From contig NZ_JADEXQ010000010.1 in NCBI RefSeq assembly GCF_015207035.1, positions 36,207-100,206 on the forward strand: a DNA stretch of 64,000 nucleotides, in the 5' to 3' direction. This DNA is from Romeriopsis navalis LEGE 11480. Lineage in GTDB: Bacteria > Cyanobacteriota > Cyanobacteriia > Leptolyngbyales > Leptolyngbyaceae. The position numbers and the translations under genes were made by a program. Under the pieces are notes generated by a model. The model was not told where the DNA came from, did no database searches, and worked only from the letters and a program-made list of their open reading frames with translations. Shown here in pieces: positions 7,965 through 16,769 of this stretch (positions are counted from its first letter, which is position 1; every line of letters begins with the position of its first letter).

Positions 7965-10647
7965 ATGGGGCCCAGAAGTAGGGGCGATTATATTCGGATA
8001 AGGGATCTTGCTCTGTGGATTTTAAGAAACTAATTTGGGCTTGACGCAGCGCTTCGGCTTTTGTGATTTTTCCCTGACTAAGGTTTTGATAAAACTGCAG
8101 CATGAGTTGCGCGGTGGAGGCGTCATTTACCTGAAATAGGGATGCCAGCGTACTCCGAGCCCCTGCCCGAATTGCGACCCCCGCGAGTCCCAGGGCGGCA
8201 CGCTTGTCGCCTTTGGCGGTTTCGCAGGCACTGAGAATTAGTAGTTCGATCGGTGTTGTATCAGTTCCAATATTATTGCGCAGTAACGTATCTAAATCCT
8301 TGACCTGAATGCGTTCTTGCCAGTCGAGAATATAAGTCTCTTCGGGGTTAGAGCTGAATTTGCCGTGCGTTGCAATATGGACAATGTTGATCGCCCGATC
8401 GTTAATCTGCTGCTGAATATTGCGCCGTAGAAACTGCTGATCAGCAAGTTGTTGGCTGGTTGTGAGTCGCTTCGAGACTTCATCGAGTTCTTGTTGTACA
8501 TTTGCAATGCTACCGAGGCCCTCTTTACGGAAACTCGGGGCATTTGATGCGCCGGCCAGCAAAGCCGAGAAATTTGTATTCGAAAGCGGTTGCGGGCTAA
8601 GCAATTGTAGGCCAGGGGTCATCGCCACTGCATAACGTTCAATGAGATATTGTTGACCGTCATAGAGAATCGATGGCGGAATATTCCGCAGAGCACCGTC
8701 CATCACAAACACCAGGGTCTGAGTTTCATCCGTCAGAGTTGATTGCATTGGCGCAACCAACCAATCGTATAGCTGTTGCGAAACTTGCTTTACACTGCCA
8801 ATGCTACTGCTCCGGCGAGCCAGACGCTGACGCAGTCGCTCGACCTGCGTTTCAATTTGACTGGCAGCAATATTTCGTTGACGAAAATGTTGTAGATCGG
8901 CTTGACCCGGAATTTTTGCGACGATTTCTAAACGATCGGGCAAGACGATCGGATAAACGACTGCCGCCTTGGGATCAACATTATCAACATTAATCGCTTT
9001 GGACTGGGCACAGGCATCTTGGAAGAAGTTATCGAGTTCGGCCAACTGTAATGCTTCAATGGTCGATCGGGCCACTTGCAGATTTTGGACCGATGGTATT
9101 TCGTCCCGCAGAAGGAGATCAACGTATTGCCGATAAATTGGCTCAACTTGTTCACGGAAGGCGAATTGAACTTCCGGGTTGAGGGCCACAATGTCACTGC
9201 GGAGGTTGCGGAGATTTTCGATCGCCGCTTGATAATAGGATAAGGCTTCGGGGTGAGCCGTGTTGATCTGATTTGACTGGGCTTGGATAATCCGCCCCAT
9301 TTGCCATTGCCATTGATAAGCTAAATCCGTAGCATCGATCGTCTGGGCCGTTTGGAGCGCTTGACGGGTATAGATTTGAGCTGTCGCAAAGTCATTTTGC
9401 TGTTCACGCAGTTTGCCACGGATGCCGAGTGCATAGGCTTTGGCTCGGGGATCTTTGAGTGCTACAGCCTGGCGGTCAGCACGTTTCAAGAGCGACTCAG
9501 CCAACTGTTCAGCGTTCTGGGCCGGCTGTAATTGCAAGAGACCATTGGCAAAATTTACCTCAGCATAAATGCTCGATCGACTAACGGGTAATTGCGTTAA
9601 GGCTGTATCAATTCCTACAAGGAAATCCGTCTGGATATTTTGGGGCGTAGTTTCCAATAAGACTTGGAACTGACTAATTTTTGCCTGGGCTTGGAGCAAC
9701 GGATCAGCGGTGATAGTGGCGGCCTGCTGGTACGCATCAAACGCTTTTTGGAACGATTGCTCAACATCCTTTGGCTGATTCAGTAGGCTAAATCGTGCCG
9801 CTTGGACTTGATAAGTGTTACCGAGGCTGATGTCGATCGCCGCGATATTTTTGGGTAAGTTCAGCCGCTCAGCAATGACGCGCGACTGCTGCAAGTCGGC
9901 AATCGATTGCACTAGCTGATTAGCTTGCCGTTGCATATTACCCAAGTTGTATAGTGCAACGACTTTGATGGCACTATCTTCTAACTCCAGAATTTGCGTT
10001 TCTAAGGCAGTCAGTTGGTCGGCAGCCCGACGATAGAACCCTAGCTCCTGTAACGCCTGGGCTTGGTTAATTTGGCTGCCGATCGCCCCGGCGCGATCGC
10101 CACTCTGCTGATACAGCGAAGTTGCCGCTTGCCATCGCTCTAGCGCTACTTCGGCTTTACCCGTGGCGAGGGACAACTGTCCCTGTGTATTGAGGAGCTG
10201 GGCTTGCAGGGCTAGCGGGGCAGTTTGTTGAATAAGTTGGATACTACGGTCAAGCGCACTTTGGGCCGCTTGCCAGCGGCCCAGCTTTTGGTAGGTGAGC
10301 GAAAGCAGATTGAGTGCCTGGGCGCGTTGACTATCGATGAGGCGTGGCATTGTCGCTTGGATGGATCGAGCTGCCGCGTCATATTGAGCAGTCTGATACT
10401 GTTGTTGGGCAGTTTGCAGGGATGCCTTGATTGCGACCACATTAGCCGGCGTCATCGCCTCAACGGTTGGCTGAGTCAGCGGGGATGGAATCAAGTGTGT
10501 GCCGATCCCGAATAGCAACGCCAATCCCGCCAGAAGCATGTAGCGCTGGAACCGATTACGGATTTGGCCGCTCCGGATTACCAGACTATGTATAAAACGC
10601 TTCAGGCAGCTGAGTAATATTTTGGGGTAGATAGTTCGACGCGACAT
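7939..10647 (-). CDS. Exported TPR-CHAT caspase-like protein
   Basis: Order of parts: a basic N-terminus, one hydrophobic segment (MLLAGLALLFGIGTHLI, residues about 36-53) acting as signal peptide or anchor, a long TPR-type helical array (about 65-520), and a C-terminal CHAT domain (about 620-902). CHAT is a caspase-fold protease domain. The catalytic pair is present: His761 in HIATHG and Cys808 in LSACET, followed by the family's AGVAIRAGARSTLASLF stretch. At 902 residues it is normal for cyanobacterial TPR-CHAT proteins. The leader puts the protease domain outside the cytoplasm, which fits a role with the exported FHA and DUF928 proteins. It is divergent from nothing close; 292 bp separate it from the FHA gene upstream. 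Substrate and active proteolysis are unproven. Confidence 0.85.
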   Translation of the reverse strand: MSRRTIYPKILLSCLKRFIHSLVIRSGQIRNRFQRYMLLAGLALLFGIGTHLIPSPLTQPTVEAMTPANVVAIKASLQTAQQQYQTAQYDAAARSIQATMPRLIDSQRAQALNLLSLTYQKLGRWQAAQSALDRSIQLIQQTAPLALQAQLLNTQGQLSLATGKAEVALERWQAATSLYQQSGDRAGAIGSQINQAQALQELGFYRRAADQLTALETQILELEDSAIKVVALYNLGNMQRQANQLVQSIADLQQSRVIAERLNLPKNIAAIDISLGNTYQVQAARFSLLNQPKDVEQSFQKAFDAYQQAATITADPLLQAQAKISQFQVLLETTPQNIQTDFLVGIDTALTQLPVSRSSIYAEVNFANGLLQLQPAQNAEQLAESLLKRADRQAVALKDPRAKAYALGIRGKLREQQNDFATAQIYTRQALQTAQTIDATDLAYQWQWQMGRIIQAQSNQINTAHPEALSYYQAAIENLRNLRSDIVALNPEVQFAFREQVEPIYRQYVDLLLRDEIPSVQNLQVARSTIEALQLAELDNFFQDACAQSKAINVDNVDPKAAVVYPIVLPDRLEIVAKIPGQADLQHFRQRNIAASQIETQVERLRQRLARRSSSIGSVKQVSQQLYDWLVAPMQSTLTDETQTLVFVMDGALRNIPPSILYDGQQYLIERYAVAMTPGLQLLSPQPLSNTNFSALLAGASNAPSFRKEGLGSIANVQQELDEVSKRLTTSQQLADQQFLRRNIQQQINDRAINIVHIATHGKFSSNPEETYILDWQERIQVKDLDTLLRNNIGTDTTPIELLILSACETAKGDKRAALGLAGVAIRAGARSTLASLFQVNDASTAQLMLQFYQNLSQGKITKAEALRQAQISFLKSTEQDPLSEYNRPYFWAPFILIGNWL

Positions 10648-10939
10648 AATAACTGACCCAATAAACTGACTAGCTAGCTCACAATTCCGCCATGCGGCAA
10701 ACTCATTTGCTGATTGCCTGATTTACTAATTAACTGATTTGTAAATCACTAATCGATACCCTTTACGATTAATATTACGGCATCAGCTTTATCATGAACA
10801 ATTGCGACATCTAATTTTCATTGCATGATCAACGATCGCCAAATGTCGGAGGTTGCCGCCGTCAAGTACAAATCACCAAGATTCACTTGCTCGGGGTTGG
10901 CAATCGTCTCAGTGCCGGTGATACCAATACCAGCTAGGA

Positions 10940-13900
10940 TTATCCGGAATTAATTGGCGTTTGGTTACAGCTCATCGCCATCCTCCAGCGAGGCTGGGCT
11001 TGCTGAATCTGAGTAATCAGATGGATTTTGCCATCAAAGCTGCGATACCAGCTTTGCGCTTCGATCGGTGGAGCCTGATTATTCCTTGTTGCTTGCGCCA
11101 GTTGCGGACCTTTAGTGATCACCGTTGGCGCACGCAAACGAATATCTTCCCAGGTGGCTCGGGGTGTCATTTGTCGCACGGTCGGTGAACTGGGCAGACC
11201 ACCACGGCCAGTCAGAATAAACTGACTCCCTTGGGCAATGCGGCATAAGTTTTGGTTGATCAGGTTCGAACGATCGAGCAAATCATCCGGTAATCGGGCG
11301 GCGGCTTGAGTGGGGTCAACATCAAGTTGGCTAATTCTGACGTCACCACTCAGCGTCGGGCTGGTTTGAGAAATTGCGGTAATGTCGTTGCTGGTCAATA
11401 GATTCGGATCTAAGCGGGATGGATCGCTAACTTGCAGTAGTTGCTCTAGTTCGAAGCGGGTTTTTGGCACAATGCCAAACAGATTCAAAGCATTGATATT
11501 TACTTGACCCCCGGCCCCTGAAAAGGCGTTGGCGGCAATGTCACTATTTTCGCCTGGGACACTCACAATAAAGGGCGTACGAATATCAATCCGACCACCG
11601 TCACCACCAAGTTGCGCGGTACCCGCTGAGGTGGAAATGCCGCCGCCGCGTCTTAGTAATAAAACATCACTCAAGTTAAGCAGAATGTTTCCGCCTGTGT
11701 TGCCTCTCGTTTCTGCGAGCAGCTGCCCTTGATCCCGTAGCTGCAGTTCTTTGGCGTTGAGATTAAGTTGACCAGCGACCCCATCGCCATCACTACTAAC
11801 AGAAATTAAACCCTCATTGTCGGCAATGACTTGATTCGCATTGATCACGATAGATCCACCGCCACCCGATGAATTAGTGGTTGTTCTGGCGAGTATGCCA
11901 CTGTTGAGCAGCTCTAGTTCCCGTAATTGTTGTGCACTTTTTCCCGTTACGCGTAATCGCCCACTGCTGTTGATCTCGATTTTACCGGCCTCACCAGTAT
12001 CCGTCGTACTCGTTCTGACTTGACCACCGGAAGCAATCAGGATATTTGGGCTATTGATGGCGATATTGCCGCCTTTCCCTTGACTAATCGTTGATGTGTC
12101 AATTAGTCCATCCTGCTCAACAATTAAATTCGGTGTATTGATTTGAATGGAGCCACCGACAGCCTGCGTATTACCGCCTGTCTCAGCCGAAATTAATGAC
12201 TTGACCGTAATGGGTGTAATTTGAATTCGACCATTGCTAAAGCCGATACTCACTGACCTGCCTGTACCAGCAACCCGTAGAAATTCTGCAGCATCAATTG
12301 TAACTTGTCCGGCTTGTCCAACGGTATCAGAGATGCTGGCATTAATAAATGCACCGTCCAAAACCGAAACGCGGTTGCCAGTGATTGAAATATTCCCGGC
12401 TTTTCCCTCGCCTCGACCGAATGTACCGGCGTCAGGGAAAGACTGTTTTGTAACTGTGGCAGCGATTCGACTTCTAAATCCAGGGCTATTCACACCCTCG
12501 ATCGTGATTTGATCTTTGGCAATCAACGTGATGTTGCCCCCATTACCAAGACCGATCGACGATGCTGGAATGCTGCCCCCATCACGAATGAATATATTAT
12601 TCGCACTAATACTCACATCGCCAATTGTACCTTCACCGGAGTCTTGCAAAATCGTATTCACGGTACTGACACGGGTTCGTGGGGGGCGAGGCTTGAAACC
12701 GTTTAACACAAAGTCATCTTGCAAAGTAATTTGGAAGCCACCGGTCGAGCCTTTACCAAATAACGCAGAAACAAATTCACTCCCGTTTTCGATATTGAGC
12801 GATCGCCCATTGACAATGACATCATCAATCAGTCCTTGGCCATTTTCAGTGATTTGTAGCGAGATGTTGCTCCGGGCGGTATCGGCGGTGCCGGATTGAT
12901 CGAGTTGGATCGCCCCTGTGGCATTGACGAAAGTGCTGCGGATCTCACCAATTCCATTAATTTGATGACCAATTCCCCCGCCATTCAACAGCGATATATT
13001 ACTTCCATTAATCGTCGTTGAACCGATCGTGCCATTCCCATTGACTCCGATCCGACGAAAAATACCGCTACGCTCGAAGGCTTGATTAATCGCCGGTAAA
13101 AAGCGTATTCCGCCTTCGCTACTACCACCCTGGAACAGAATATTCTCACGGCTGGTTAACTGAATCTCGCCAAGCCGACCAACGCCAAGTAATTCAGTAT
13201 TTATATGACCCAGATTTTCAAATATAATTTTTTGTGCATTGACCACAGTGCTACCAGTATTTCCCACGCCACCGGCCAACACAGAATGATCGATTACAGC
13301 TCGGTCATCCAGCCGCAAGTTTCCCGCAGCAAGGATATTGACTGGGCCAGACAGACTTTGAGCAGTACCCGAATTCGGCGCAATACCAGCCAAAATACTG
13401 GTGCCATCCCCTTGCATCGTCAAGTTATTCGATTGGATATCGACTGACCCAGCATCATCTGATCGAACGTCAATCTTCGCCCCATTGCCTAGGAATACAT
13501 CCGCTGGAGTGCCTGTCGTCGAGATAATCTGCAGTTGGTTAGCAAGCAGCTGTAATGCGATGGCCCCATTGCCCTTAATCCCACTAAGACTAACGCGACC
13601 GCCGGGTACAGTTAGTCCACCACCATCCATATTCACCTGGCTCCCAAGGAGGGCAATACTGCCACGATTTAGATTTTGGAGGTTCGGTGCTTGGTTAATC
13701 ACGGCACCTTGATTCGCCGCAAAATTTAGGCTTGATGGTGAAATTGTCAGTAATGTCGGCGCTGATGATGGCGCGATCGTAAACTCGCCTTGATTACCAA
13801 ACTGAATTGTATTGGCAGTGGTTGCCGTAAATGCGCCACGAATATCGAGTTGTGCATCAGGACCGAAAATAATCCCTTGGGGATTGAGCAGAAATAGATT

Positions 13901-14278
13901 TGCTAGACCATTAACCCCGATCGTCCCCAAAATATTGCTAGGTTGCCCTCCAATAATCCGAGAAAAGATCGTCGATATACCAGCCGGATTACTAAAGTAA
14001 ACCAGCTCTCCCGCACTCACATTAAGTTGTTGGAAACTATGAAATAGATTGCTCCCACGCGCCGCGCCGCCTTCAATCAGCAATGCGGGTTGACCGTTCA
14101 CACTGCCTGCCACATTCAAACGAGTATTCTCAATACCCCAGTTTGTTGTAGGAGTAATTTGGGCCAGACTACTTTGCGCAAACAAGCCGCTAAACAGACT
14201 GCAAGTGGCAATTCCCAAGGAGAAGCCGTAAAGCAATTTCAGTCGCTGCTGTCGATCGTTACCGTGGAATATGCTCAT
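10940..14278 (-). CDS. Haemagglutinin-like two-partner-secretion exoprotein, complete copy
   Basis: This is a complete FHA/TpsA-type secreted protein of 1112 residues. The signal peptide spans about residues 1-39 (hydrophobic FSLGIATCSLFSGLFA, cleavage near SSLA-QI). The TPS domain is at about 40-150 (TNWGIENTRLNV, GGAARGSNLFHSFQQ, NPAGISTIFSRIIGG, LFLLNPQGIIFG). A long beta-helix follows. The last ~250 residues are nearly identical to the gene at 2-3256 (DVLLLRRG, PFIVSVPGENSDIAANAFSG, NINALNLFGI), so the two are inverted paralogues bracketing the DUF928/CHAT/AAA genes. Direct-repeat operators lie upstream at 14429 and 14558. The ribosome site before ATG 14278 is weak. The transporter partner is not in the window. 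Confidence 0.88.
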   Translation of the reverse strand: MSIFHGNDRQQRLKLLYGFSLGIATCSLFSGLFAQSSLAQITPTTNWGIENTRLNVAGSVNGQPALLIEGGAARGSNLFHSFQQLNVSAGELVYFSNPAGISTIFSRIIGGQPSNILGTIGVNGLANLFLLNPQGIIFGPDAQLDIRGAFTATTANTIQFGNQGEFTIAPSSAPTLLTISPSSLNFAANQGAVINQAPNLQNLNRGSIALLGSQVNMDGGGLTVPGGRVSLSGIKGNGAIALQLLANQLQIISTTGTPADVFLGNGAKIDVRSDDAGSVDIQSNNLTMQGDGTSILAGIAPNSGTAQSLSGPVNILAAGNLRLDDRAVIDHSVLAGGVGNTGSTVVNAQKIIFENLGHINTELLGVGRLGEIQLTSRENILFQGGSSEGGIRFLPAINQAFERSGIFRRIGVNGNGTIGSTTINGSNISLLNGGGIGHQINGIGEIRSTFVNATGAIQLDQSGTADTARSNISLQITENGQGLIDDVIVNGRSLNIENGSEFVSALFGKGSTGGFQITLQDDFVLNGFKPRPPRTRVSTVNTILQDSGEGTIGDVSISANNIFIRDGGSIPASSIGLGNGGNITLIAKDQITIEGVNSPGFRSRIAATVTKQSFPDAGTFGRGEGKAGNISITGNRVSVLDGAFINASISDTVGQAGQVTIDAAEFLRVAGTGRSVSIGFSNGRIQITPITVKSLISAETGGNTQAVGGSIQINTPNLIVEQDGLIDTSTISQGKGGNIAINSPNILIASGGQVRTSTTDTGEAGKIEINSSGRLRVTGKSAQQLRELELLNSGILARTTTNSSGGGGSIVINANQVIADNEGLISVSSDGDGVAGQLNLNAKELQLRDQGQLLAETRGNTGGNILLNLSDVLLLRRGGGISTSAGTAQLGGDGGRIDIRTPFIVSVPGENSDIAANAFSGAGGQVNINALNLFGIVPKTRFELEQLLQVSDPSRLDPNLLTSNDITAISQTSPTLSGDVRISQLDVDPTQAAARLPDDLLDRSNLINQNLCRIAQGSQFILTGRGGLPSSPTVRQMTPRATWEDIRLRAPTVITKGPQLAQATRNNQAPPIEAQSWYRSFDGKIHLITQIQQAQPRWRMAMSCNQTPINSG

Positions 14279-14428
14279 GAACCAGCCGATTTTAGGTCGT
14301 TAAACAAGGCACTACGCACAAAATATATTCCACTGCGTAATTATCATGACCTAAACCATCGTAAAACTTCAATTGAAGTGTTTGAAGTTTACAGTTCGAC
14401 ATTCTTTCCAGCAAATTTATGACAAATC

Positions 14429-14448
14429 CTGAATTTAGCTGAATTTCG
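14429..14448. promoter_or_regulatory. Tandem direct repeat, candidate operator
   Basis: Two units of CTGAATTTNG start at 14429 and 14439, exactly 10 bp apart, 150 bp upstream of the FHA gene start on the minus strand. They match the arrays at 7091, 14558 and 16634. Confidence 0.5.
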
Positions 14449-14557
14449 ATCGAGCAGAAGCCTGTATACTACCGCGCCAGCCAAACTAGTTTGCCTGTAT
14501 GGACTTATCGTCAATGGATCAACCGATATCGAACGCTCCGACTACCAACGCTAAAAC

Positions 14558-14600
14558 CTGAATTTAGCTGAAACAGTTTCCTCAATTTTCCTTAATTCTG
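14558..14600. promoter_or_regulatory. Second direct-repeat array before the lipoprotein gene
   Basis: CTGAATTTAG at 14558 is followed at 14568 by CTGAAA and then, after a 12-bp step, by weaker CCTCAATTTT (14580) and CCTTAATTCT (14590) units, keeping roughly 10-bp phase. The array is about 110-150 bp upstream of ATG 14709. Apart from this and the 14429 pair, the 430 bp between 14279 and 14708 show nothing I can name. Confidence 0.45.
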
Positions 14601-14708
14601 ACCGATGGCAATCAGCGATATTGATGATAACCGAGATGAAAGATATTTCACTATCTCGCTGAACTATCACCGCTACATAATTCATTCCACCATCTTTGGA
14701 GAACTACC

Positions 14709-15149
14709 ATGAACTGCTCACGCTGCTGCTACACAATTGCGACGCTCTTGACATTGACAGTTTTTACCACGGCTTGTAATACCAAAGTGGCACAGTGCAA
14801 TGACCTGATCAAAGTAGCAAATGCTGCAACGACAGAACTGAAAGTAATTAACAAATTGAGCAAGACCAGCAAAGATAAGACCCCAGCGATGAAACAGATG
14901 ATCAATCGGCTGACAAAATATTCCAACCAAATAAAGAACGTTAGCCTTGAAGATGACACACTCAAGGGTTTCCAAGAGCGGCTTTACCGCTTATATGACA
15001 ATACAAGTTCGATTAATCAGAAAATGTTGTTGGCAGTGCAGCAAGGTAATCTCCAAGAGATGAAGGCACAACTCACTAAAATCCGTGACCAATCCCGCAC
15101 AGAAAGTAAAATCGTCAGTGATATGAATGGCTACTGTCGTAGTCGTTGA
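14709..15149 (+). CDS. Small putative lipoprotein, unknown function
   Basis: This 146-residue protein has a short hydrophobic leader (TIATLLTLTVFTTAC) with a lipobox-like FTTAC ending at Cys23, so it is probably a lipid-anchored periplasmic protein. The mature part is helical and rich in Lys, Gln and Thr, with a second Cys near residue 29 and one near the C-terminus. Nothing matches a family I can name. GGAG 8 bases before the ATG supports the start. It shares the direct-repeat upstream element with the FHA, DUF928 and AAA genes, which hints that it belongs to the same regulon. It is followed by a TnpB remnant on the other strand. Confidence 0.6.
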   Translation: MNCSRCCYTIATLLTLTVFTTACNTKVAQCNDLIKVANAATTELKVINKLSKTSKDKTPAMKQMINRLTKYSNQIKNVSLEDDTLKGFQERLYRLYDNTSSINQKMLLAVQQGNLQEMKAQLTKIRDQSRTESKIVSDMNGYCRSR

Positions 15150-15188
15150 CATATTCCCCAGCCAAACAAAGTTGTAGATGGGGATTCT

Positions 15189-15476
15189 CTAGATTGCTCC
15201 AAAGATTTCCTGCTTCAAAGCCAGTTGGCTAAACACCGTTACTGATGCCCCTGCCTCCTCGACTCCACAGGCATTTTCTCGATCCCGCTGCCCACGGGTC
15301 TTGATCACTTGAGCCGCGGCAATGTCACGGGACTTGATTGACCCGCACTCATGACAATGATGTAATTTATCGACATTCTGACTTTCAAAGCTGAAAAAGC
15401 TGGCTCGTTGGTTATCAAAGTTGACCCCAGAGGTACGTCGCAGCATTGCGCAGTTTGCTAATACCAAATCAAGCAA
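15189..15476 (-). pseudogene. TnpB (IS200/IS605-type) C-terminal remnant
   Basis: The 95-residue frame carries the C-terminal signature of TnpB: a CHECG zinc-ribbon half, then KSRDIAAAQVIKTRG (RuvC-III-like RD..AA motif), then an ACGVEEAGAS tail and a final KQE. Full-length TnpB is about 400 residues; the N-terminal domains, RuvC-I and II and the first Cys pair are absent. It is therefore a decayed fragment, not an active nuclease. The lipoprotein gene ends 40 bp away. No terminal palindrome of the element could be assigned. Confidence 0.6.
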
Positions 15477-15536
15477 TTAGTGCTACATAATACAGAAACA
15501 GATTGCATGATTTGGGTAATCCAGCAATGGTGGGTG

Positions 15537-15872
15537 TCAGTCGGCATTATTCGTAGCTTTCGCCTGTTTCAGTGCGGCCCGAGCATCGTAGCGGGGAATC
15601 GTGACCCGTTTGCAGTTGGTTGTGTAGCCATATTTTTTGGGCCGTCTGAAGCTGGAAGATTTGCGCTTTCTGGGGATACGCGGCTTAAGCTGTCGCCGTA
15701 GAGAACTGCCTCAGTGTTGGATTAAGGCATCGGTGAGCGATGATACTGGTGTGGTATTTTGGGCCAGCTGGCGGACACCAGTATTCCATCTAGACTGTGC
15801 GTCAGCGGTGCCAGCTAAACTCAAGATTACAACTGGAATGGTTGCCATCAATGGGAGTAAGTTGAATTTCAT
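15537..15872 (-). pseudogene. Small basic secreted protein gene split by in-frame TGA
   Basis: From ATG 15872 the frame encodes a signal peptide (FNLLPLMATIPVVILSLAG, cleavage near ADA-QS) and 53 codons, then TGA at 15713-15711. The same frame continues without any indel for another 57 codons to a TGA at 15539-15537. That second part is basic (RRQLKPRIPRKRKSSSFRRPK, then KYGYTTNCKRVTIPRYDAR), as expected for the continuation. The upstream neighbour (16041-16421) has the same plan: similar leader ending in LAGT.DA, then an Arg/Tyr-rich tail with KYG and Cys. It is most simply a gene inactivated by one nonsense change. A short 53-residue product or readthrough cannot be excluded. Confidence 0.5.
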
Positions 15873-15920
15873 CGGAGTATCTCTATGGAAATTGTTGATT
15901 AGACTTATTGAGATTTAATT

Positions 15921-15966
15921 CATCACCCCTTGAAAGTCCTCTAAGTCTGACTTTCAAGGGGTGATG
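15921..15966. terminator. Perfect 18-bp inverted repeat between the two small secreted-protein genes
   Basis: Arms at 15921-15938 and 15949-15966 are exact reverse complements, with a 10-base loop. It lies 74 bp after the stop of the 16041-16421 gene on the minus strand and 49 bp before the start of the split gene. The flank is AT-rich but there is no long T run, so factor-independent termination is likely rather than certain. Confidence 0.5.
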
Positions 15967-16040
15967 ATTCGAACACTGCTGTACTTTATCCAACAGTAGA
16001 GCAAACCTAATAACGTATCAAATCGTTACTGTCGCTCTGT

Positions 16041-16421
16041 TTAGATAACTTGTCGGTACGTTGATCGATAAATCGGTCGATAGTAGCTGGGACGGTAAAC
16101 CGATCGATGCCCTTTACTCCACCTCCAGGAACAACGCTTTTTGATGTAAATACGTCCATACTTATAAGTTCGGCTCGTATGGCAAATCCGAATGCGAGGG
16201 CGAGGGCGAGGGCGATAGATTTTTACGCGGACACGACGACGATAGGTTACTCGCCGTTGAGCAACTAATCGGCTGCCACCAGTATCACCAAATGATGTTG
16301 ATTGCGTCGTTATAACTTGAGATCCATGTGATACTTGTGATGCTTTAGCATCTGGGGTACCAGCTAAGTTGACAATCACCACAGCCATGCCTAGGCTGGC
16401 AAATTTCACGAAATTAAGCAT
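16041..16421 (-). CDS. Small Arg/Tyr-rich secreted protein
   Basis: This 126-residue protein has a signal peptide (FASLGMAVVIVNLAG, cleavage near DAKA-SQ), a polar linker and a very basic tail: RRVTYRRRVRVKIYRPRPR, then a two-Cys stretch (ICHTS, KKRCSW) and YRPSYYRPIYRS repeats. AGGAG 8 bases before the ATG supports the start. I do not recognise a family. The charge and Tyr/Arg repeats suggest binding to a polyanion or the envelope, which is inference. The broken gene at 15537-15872 is its apparent relative. Confidence 0.6.
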   Translation of the reverse strand: MLNFVKFASLGMAVVIVNLAGTPDAKASQVSHGSQVITTQSTSFGDTGGSRLVAQRRVTYRRRVRVKIYRPRPRPRIRICHTSRTYKYGRIYIKKRCSWRWSKGHRSVYRPSYYRPIYRSTYRQVI

Positions 16422-16633
16422 AATTCATTCTCCTGAAGTTGAGTATTGGTCACGTTGTAGTGCAGGTACATTTGTCTCAAAACTTAGTTTTGCTTGTAGT
16501 CTAAGCCTCAGCAAAACCACCTTTGCCAGAGACTGATCACAGTCGGTTGTAATGTGACGACTGGTGTTGGCATCAATCTCACTATTCAAGTTATCGGAAT
16601 CAGCAAATTAAACAATGTAGGAAAAATAGGATT

Positions 16634-16653
16634 CTGAATTTGCCTGAATTGAT
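16634..16653. promoter_or_regulatory. Tandem direct repeat before the second AAA pair
   Basis: CTGAATT units start at 16634 and 16644, 10 bp apart. GTCAGGAAAA follows twice in tandem (16679, 16689), again with 10-bp period, and TTGACA at 16710 could be a -35 box with a loose -10 near 16731. The array ends about 115 bp before ATG 16770. The rest of the gap 16422-16769 shows nothing else. Confidence 0.5.
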
Positions 16654-16769
16654 AATTAGCAGTCAGCAATCAGGTTTTGTCAGGAAAAGTCAGGAAAAGT
16701 TGAGAGTTATTGACACCACTAGCAAAAATATAGATTAATGAAAGATATATCTTGCTTGAGGAATCTCGT

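Noticed and set aside
10818..10943. 41-codon open stretch on the minus strand after the FHA stop
   Set aside because: No start codon or ribosome site, and the FHA paralogue ends at the equivalent place, so it is not a frameshifted extension.
15189..15476. Active TnpB/OMEGA nuclease
   Set aside because: Only the last ~95 residues remain; RuvC-I and II and the recognition domains are missing.
15480..15918. Two plus-strand ORFs (15480-15701, 15637-15918)
   Set aside because: They are antisense to the split secreted-protein gene and have unstructured sequences.
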